Shown here: piece by piece, positions 59,987 through 64,000 of the stretch
Layout: each line of letters starts with the position of its first letter
How positions within the stretch are numbered: the stretch's first letter is position 1
Assembly (NCBI GenBank): GCA_002483265.1
Contig: DLHO01000026.1
Location: forward strand, 288,510-352,509
Origin: Flavobacteriales bacterium UBA7666
Lineage (GTDB): Bacteria > Bacteroidota > Bacteroidia > Flavobacteriales_D > Crocinitomicaceae
Direction of reading: 5' to 3'
DNA length: 64,000 nt
The notes under the pieces: model-generated
The model's database searches: none
Seen by the model: only the letters and a program-made list of their open reading frames with translations
Told to the model about the DNA's origin: nothing
Position numbers and translations under genes: made by a program

Positions 59987-61453
59987 ATGGCAGAGAGATT
60001 TAGAGTAAGCAACTTAACGGAAGCATTAAATTTAGCTAGAGAATTTAATACTTCCGGAAAATATAATTTATTTAGAGGTCAAGGACGGGATTGGAGTGTA
60101 AAAGCTACAATGGCAAGACTGACAGCGGATGAATCAAAGAAAGGAGTCGAAAAATTAGAGAGGCTGCTTTATTATATGCATACGCATAAACCACTTGAAA
60201 AATTTGTTTCAGATATTGATTGGTTCTATGCAGTTGCTCAGCATTATGGACTTCCTACAAATTATATTGATTTTTCGAGCAGTGTCGATATCGCTACTTT
60301 TTTTGCAACAAATTCGAAGTCCAATAAGATAGGTGAGGATTGTGTGATAATCTGTCTACAAGAGATAGAATTTAATCATTTTATAGAAGCAACTAAATTT
60401 CTTTATGAAAGGGATAAAGTAGAAGCACCATGTATTATAAGACCCAAAGTTGATAATTTATGGAGATTGCAAGCACAACATGGATGCTTTTTTTATTCTC
60501 CTTACGTTGACTTTGACACGTTCTACGATTTTGACAAAATTATTTTTCCTTTTTCAGAACCCTATCGAGAAGTTGCAATTGAAAATGTGTACCCGGAACG
60601 TAAAAGTGAACTTGAAATATTATTGGATCATTATTTTAATACAGAAAAAAGACTCGAGGGATCAAAAAGGTTTATGGAGTTTATAAATGAGAATAATGTT
60701 CCTAGTACGGAACTTGCTCCTCCGGATTCGAATCAATTTCTTAAGAATAATGCGGTTCATTTCAGTTGGGAAACGAACTTGTTCAATGATTGGTTATTTA
60801 AACTAAATGAAGAATGGAGAAATATAGAAGTCAGAGAACCATTAATTATTCATTTCGACTATAAAAAATCTATTGAGTATCAGATTCTGGAAATGCAGCA
60901 GAAACTGTCAGAAATGTTTACAGATAAAAAAATTAACAGAGACTCCATCATTTCCTTTGAGATTATATCTAAACGAAAGATTTCAAAGAAACTTTTAAAG
61001 CGAATAAGTGATAGTTGTTCGCGTATTTGGGATGGAACAAGGAATTTACCCTTTGAAGACATCGAAATCCAATCGATAATAGCTAAGTATGTATGTTTAG
61101 AAATTTATGGAGCTAAATTTGGGAGCACACCAACTTTTACGGGCGAAAAACTAGTGGTTTTGGAATTGGTTAATGAATATGGAAGCGTAACCAGATGTTA
61201 TGCATCACCAAGTAAAATCAACGCCTCATTTCGTGATGATTTGAATGAAGTCTTGATTGACCAGCTTGCTGAGGATATCAATGAAAGAATTTTATTAAGA
61301 ATAAATAAACCAAACCTCGTTTTTGATTTTATTCGATTCTTAGATTTGTTTAAAGATGAATTAATAGCATATCAGGTATATTATAATAGTGAGGATAAAA
61401 ATCCGGTAATATTTTATACACCGACTCAAATAGCAGTTATGGGATATGCTTAA
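59987..61453 (+). CDS. FRG-domain protein
   Basis: 488 residues. The N-terminal FRG domain carries the name motif in YNLFRGQGRDWSVKATMAR (about 25-44), a conserved middle (QHYGLPTNYIDFSSSVDIAT, about 86-105) and YSPYVDFDTF. FRG domains are linked to ADP-ribosyltransferase-like folds and often found in phage-defence or mobile islands, but the function here is unknown. The C-terminal 240 residues show no known domain. No effector or transposase is next to it. Confidence 0.85.
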   Translation: MAERFRVSNLTEALNLAREFNTSGKYNLFRGQGRDWSVKATMARLTADESKKGVEKLERLLYYMHTHKPLEKFVSDIDWFYAVAQHYGLPTNYIDFSSSVDIATFFATNSKSNKIGEDCVIICLQEIEFNHFIEATKFLYERDKVEAPCIIRPKVDNLWRLQAQHGCFFYSPYVDFDTFYDFDKIIFPFSEPYREVAIENVYPERKSELEILLDHYFNTEKRLEGSKRFMEFINENNVPSTELAPPDSNQFLKNNAVHFSWETNLFNDWLFKLNEEWRNIEVREPLIIHFDYKKSIEYQILEMQQKLSEMFTDKKINRDSIISFEIISKRKISKKLLKRISDSCSRIWDGTRNLPFEDIEIQSIIAKYVCLEIYGAKFGSTPTFTGEKLVVLELVNEYGSVTRCYASPSKINASFRDDLNEVLIDQLAEDINERILLRINKPNLVFDFIRFLDLFKDELIAYQVYYNSEDKNPVIFYTPTQIAVMGYA

Positions 61454-61554
61454 ATAGGCTTCTTTCTCATTTTGGATACAAAGCCCCTCAAATAGGATAC
61501 AATCAACCAATACTAGTTGAAGACCTTTGCTGTATTAATTAAACAAACTGGTTT

Positions 61555-62418
61555 ATGATACAACAAAATGACAATTCAAACAACACGTCAACTCCCAAAA
61601 TTTGGTTTATAACAGGTGCTTCCCGAGGTTTTGGACGTGTTTGGACAGAAGCAATTCTTAAACGTGGAGATAAAGTAGCTGCAGCAGCCCGCAAATTGGA
61701 TAGTATCGCGGATTTCAAAGAAAAGTACGGTGATAACGTTCTGACATTGGAACTGGACGTTACGAATCACGCTCAGGTCAAAAAAGCGGTAGAACAAGCG
61801 CATGCTCATTTCGGAAAATTGGATATCGTATTTAATAATGCAGGTTATTCATTGGTTGGAACTATCGAAGAAGCCAGTGTAGATGAAGTTCGGGCGATGT
61901 TTGAAACAAACGTTTACGGGCCGATGGCAGTTATTCAGGCAGCTTTGCCTTTACTTCGTAAACAAGGTGGAGGACATATAATTGGAACTTCCAGTAATCT
62001 GGGACACGTGACCCTGCCGGTAATCGGCTATTACTGTTCCTCCAAATGGGCCTTTGAAGCTATTCATGAAAGTTTGGCAGAAGAAGTGAAACCATTCGGA
62101 ATCAAAGTAACAATCATTGAGCCGGGCGCTTACGCCACGGAGTTTGGAAGTCCCGAATCGTTGAAGTTTTCTGAAGGAATGGATTTGTATGCGGATTACA
62201 AAGAAGGCTTCTTCGGGCAATTAACAACAATGGAAAGAGGAAATCCCGAAGCTACTCCACAAGCGCTTTTTCAAGTCGTAGATTCTCCAAATCCACCATT
62301 GCGTTTTTTCTTGGGAAGCCATAATTTGCCATGGGTACGCAAAGCATACGCAGACAGAATGGAAGAATGGGAGGCTTGGGAATCTGTTTCAAACTCAGCT
62401 CAGGACTTACCAAAATAA
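61555..62418 (+). CDS. SDR-family oxidoreductase
   Basis: 287 residues. Rossmann-fold NAD(P) motif ITGASRGFG (19-27), NNAGYS (about 96-101), the catalytic Tyr160 and Lys164 (YxxxK) and the preceding Ser in GTSSNLGHV. It would oxidise or reduce an alcohol/carbonyl with NAD(P)H. It is followed by a hairpin and an AraC-type regulator gene on the same strand, a frequent pairing. Confidence 0.92.
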   Translation: MIQQNDNSNNTSTPKIWFITGASRGFGRVWTEAILKRGDKVAAAARKLDSIADFKEKYGDNVLTLELDVTNHAQVKKAVEQAHAHFGKLDIVFNNAGYSLVGTIEEASVDEVRAMFETNVYGPMAVIQAALPLLRKQGGGHIIGTSSNLGHVTLPVIGYYCSSKWAFEAIHESLAEEVKPFGIKVTIIEPGAYATEFGSPESLKFSEGMDLYADYKEGFFGQLTTMERGNPEATPQALFQVVDSPNPPLRFFLGSHNLPWVRKAYADRMEEWEAWESVSNSAQDLPK

Positions 62419-62426
62419 AAAATGTT

Positions 62427-62463
62427 AATGATAACCGATGGCTTACTTTATTCGGTTATCATT
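62427..62463 (+). terminator. Hairpin between the SDR and AraC genes
   Basis: Perfect 12-bp arms AATGATAACCGA (62427-62438) and TCGGTTATCATT (62452-62463), then GTTTAAATTT. Could be a terminator or attenuator ahead of the AraC gene. Confidence 0.65.
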
Positions 62464-62477
62464 GTTTAAATTTCAGT

Positions 62478-63401
62478 ATGAAAAAGGAAGAAGTCACTCA
62501 CCAACGATTCAACAGTTTATCTGAGGCATTTCATAGTTTTGGATTGCCTGATCCGCAGCATCCCTTGATCGGTTTTATCAATGCTGAAACAAGTCAGACA
62601 ATGAGCACTAATTTTCCTCAGTCGCACGCCTTGAATTTTTATAAAATATCTCTCAAACGGCAATTAAGCGGCAAGATCCGTTATGGTCAAACCTATTATG
62701 ATTTTGATGGAGGAGGTTTGCTATTTGCTTCCCCGAATCAAATTATCGGGAATCAATCGGGTACAAATCCCGGAGAATGTTCGCAATATACCTTGTTGAT
62801 CCATCCTGATTTTTTGTGGAATTACCCGCTGGCAAAAAAGATAAAACAATATGGTTTTTTTTCCTATTCAATCAATGAAGCCTTGCATTTATCGGATAAA
62901 GAAAAGGAAACGATTACTTCCATTTTTAAGATCATTGAGGAAGAATTAGACAGTAGAATTGATGATTTTAGTCAGGATGTGATTATTTCTCAAATTGAAT
63001 TATTGCTGAATTATGCAAACCGATTTTACAAACGTCAATTCATTACCCGAAAGGCAGTGAACAATGACTTGCTGGAAAAAGTGGATGAAATTTTAAACAC
63101 CTATTTTGATGACGAAGTTTCTGTCAGACAAGGATTACCAACTGTTCAATACCTTTCAGACAAACTTGCGATCTCGCCAAGTTATTTAAGTGATATGCTG
63201 CGTTCGCTGACCGGACAAAATGCCCAACAGCATATTCACGATAAACTGATCGAAAAAGCAAAAGAGAAATTGTCGATCACCAACTTGTCCGTCACTGAAA
63301 TTGCCTATGAATTGGGCTTCGAATATCCACAATCATTCAGCAAATTGTTCAAAGCAAAAACCAATCTGTCTCCCCTGGAATTCCGAAAAACATTTAATTG
63401 A
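62478..63401 (+). CDS. AraC-family transcriptional regulator
   Basis: 307 residues from ATG 62478; a longer frame starting inside the SDR gene is unlikely to be real. The N-terminal cupin-like sensing domain (1-180) has no obvious ligand motif. The C-terminal AraC double HTH is complete (QYLSDKLAISPSYLSDMLRS; LSVTEIAYELGFEYPQSFSK; FKAKTNLSPLEFRK). Probably controls the SDR gene upstream or targets nearby; this is an inference from order. Confidence 0.9.
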   Translation: MKKEEVTHQRFNSLSEAFHSFGLPDPQHPLIGFINAETSQTMSTNFPQSHALNFYKISLKRQLSGKIRYGQTYYDFDGGGLLFASPNQIIGNQSGTNPGECSQYTLLIHPDFLWNYPLAKKIKQYGFFSYSINEALHLSDKEKETITSIFKIIEEELDSRIDDFSQDVIISQIELLLNYANRFYKRQFITRKAVNNDLLEKVDEILNTYFDDEVSVRQGLPTVQYLSDKLAISPSYLSDMLRSLTGQNAQQHIHDKLIEKAKEKLSITNLSVTEIAYELGFEYPQSFSKLFKAKTNLSPLEFRKTFN

Positions 63402-63423
63402 TTAGGACATGGGATTTTTTTTG

Positions 63424-63449
63424 TAGGGACGCGACGCATCGCGTCCCTA
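63424..63449. terminator. Palindromic hairpin, probable bidirectional terminator
   Basis: Perfect arms TAGGGACGCGA (63424-63434) and TCGCGTCCCTA (63439-63449) with a CGCA loop, followed by ATTTTTATT. On the other strand the sequence after the hairpin is ACAAAAAAAATCCC, without a T run. It lies between convergent genes and looks like a dispersed palindromic type. Confidence 0.7.
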
Positions 63450-63480
63450 ATTTTTATTCCCCTGTCCGAAATAATTAATT

Positions 63481-64000
63481 TCAAATAACCTCCATAATAT
63501 CCTCCATCTCCAACCTTGATTTTGGTTTTATTGACGGTTGATTAGCATCCTCTGGGTTCCGATACCCAATCGCAACCGCAAAAAGTGGTTTGTACCCGTC
63601 CAGCTTTAAAATATGGGCATATGCTTCCGATTGAATTCCTTCCATCGGTGACGAATCAATTTCCATAGAAGCACAGGCGCTTAAGAAAAATCCGAGGGAA
63701 AGATAAACCTGGTTTTGTAGCCATGATTTAATTTCTGCGTCCGACAAGGGCTGCAGAAACTGATTGTAATATCCAACAGATCCTTCCGGCAGGTGATCGT
63801 TGATCTGCTTCTCAAACTTTGCTATGTCATCAATCGAACTAAAAACAACCAAATGACTGGCATCTTTGATTTTCTGTTCGTTAAAATAGGACACAGCTGC
63901 TAGTTCGTTTTTTACCGTTTCATCCGAAATAATACTAAACCTCCATGGCTGACTATTGATAGAGGATGGACTCAGCCGGAGAATTGCTTTTAATTGTTGA
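63481..64000 (-). CDS. Nitroreductase-family NAD(P)H oxidoreductase (cut by window edge)
   Basis: The frame is open from the right edge to the stop at 63481, so the start lies beyond 64000. The visible 172 residues include LSPSSINSQPWRF (FMN-binding signature of nitroreductases) and end with GYKPLFAVAIGYRN and a charged tail. These FMN enzymes reduce nitro or quinone compounds. An internal ATG at 63894 would give a truncated protein lacking the FMN signature, so it is not the start. Confidence 0.88.
   Translation of the reverse strand, partial: QQLKAILRLSPSSINSQPWRFSIISDETVKNELAAVSYFNEQKIKDASHLVVFSSIDDIAKFEKQINDHLPEGSVGYYNQFLQPLSDAEIKSWLQNQVYLSLGFFLSACASMEIDSSPMEGIQSEAYAHILKLDGYKPLFAVAIGYRNPEDANQPSIKPKSRLEMEDIMEVI

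Noticed and set aside
1..64000. CRISPR array, tRNA or rRNA genes
   Set aside because: No regularly spaced repeat, no cloverleaf with a clear anticodon arm and no rRNA-like conserved stretch was seen on either strand by eye.
1..64000. Insertion sequences, transposases or prophage genes
   Set aside because: No DDE, tyrosine or serine recombinase motif and no phage structural protein is encoded; the gene debris must have come from recombination without a visible element.

Overview
The window looks like a chromosomal segment of an AT-rich Bacteroidota, most likely Flavobacteriia. The evidence is three secreted proteins with type IX secretion (T9SS) C-terminal sorting domains (types A and B), Bacteroidota promoters of the form TTTG-N19..22-TAnnTTTG, few Shine-Dalgarno sequences, many Ser/Asn-rich secreted proteins and lipoproteins, and LytTR/TPR-kinase and AraC regulators typical of the phylum. 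A Fluviicola-like (Crocinitomicaceae) source is my guess from overall style; there is no rRNA or tRNA to test it.

Layout. 1-3.4 kb: end of an ion channel, a bestrophin-like channel, a lipoprotein and a secreted HExxH protein. 3.4-7.5 kb: a membrane protein, carB without its C-terminal regulatory domain, and a DUF4834-like membrane protein. 7.5-13.3 kb: a LytTR two-component system and a secreted PL8 polysaccharide lyase. A 54-bp copy of the end of the DUF4834-like gene lies beyond this block, so it appears to have been inserted or rearranged. 13.3-22.5 kb: alpha/beta hydrolase, Crp-like regulator, membrane protein, a 1557-residue T9SS type B protein and a type A secreted protein. 22.5-28.6 kb: a Dph6-like ATP ligase fused to a CWC domain, a membrane protein, a DEAD-box RNA helicase and the translational GTPase TypA.

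28.7-59.9 kb is a long run of almost entirely plus-strand, mostly small genes: an HMA-AraC fusion, MepB, two S41 peptidases, a lipoprotein with ankyrin repeats, a rhodanese-type sulfurtransferase, a SIMPL protein, a MarR/S41/serine-hydrolase operon, a 2OG-Fe(II) oxygenase, an L,D-transpeptidase, a B12 radical SAM enzyme, SUKH and CPCC proteins, GNAT, VOC, an Arr-type rifampin ADP-ribosyltransferase, a SET-domain protein, a DsbA-like lipoprotein with a divergent HxlR regulator, DUF1801, a fatty acid hydroxylase and many unrecognised proteins. It carries gene debris: a 148-bp duplication with chimeric ends, a truncated AraC gene and a MepB-lipoprotein fusion. This suggests an accessory region with repeated turnover. 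59.9-64 kb: an FRG-domain protein, an SDR/AraC pair and the end of a nitroreductase.

Working together: the clearest functional units are the LytTR kinase/regulator pair, the MarR-S41-serine hydrolase operon behind a palindromic operator, the HxlR/DsbA divergent pair and the SDR/AraC pair. Two families of AT-rich inverted repeats and several dispersed GC-richer palindromes sit in the intergenic gaps. I found no rRNA, tRNA, CRISPR array, transposase or complete phage genes, and no single defence or biosynthetic system that I can prove is new.
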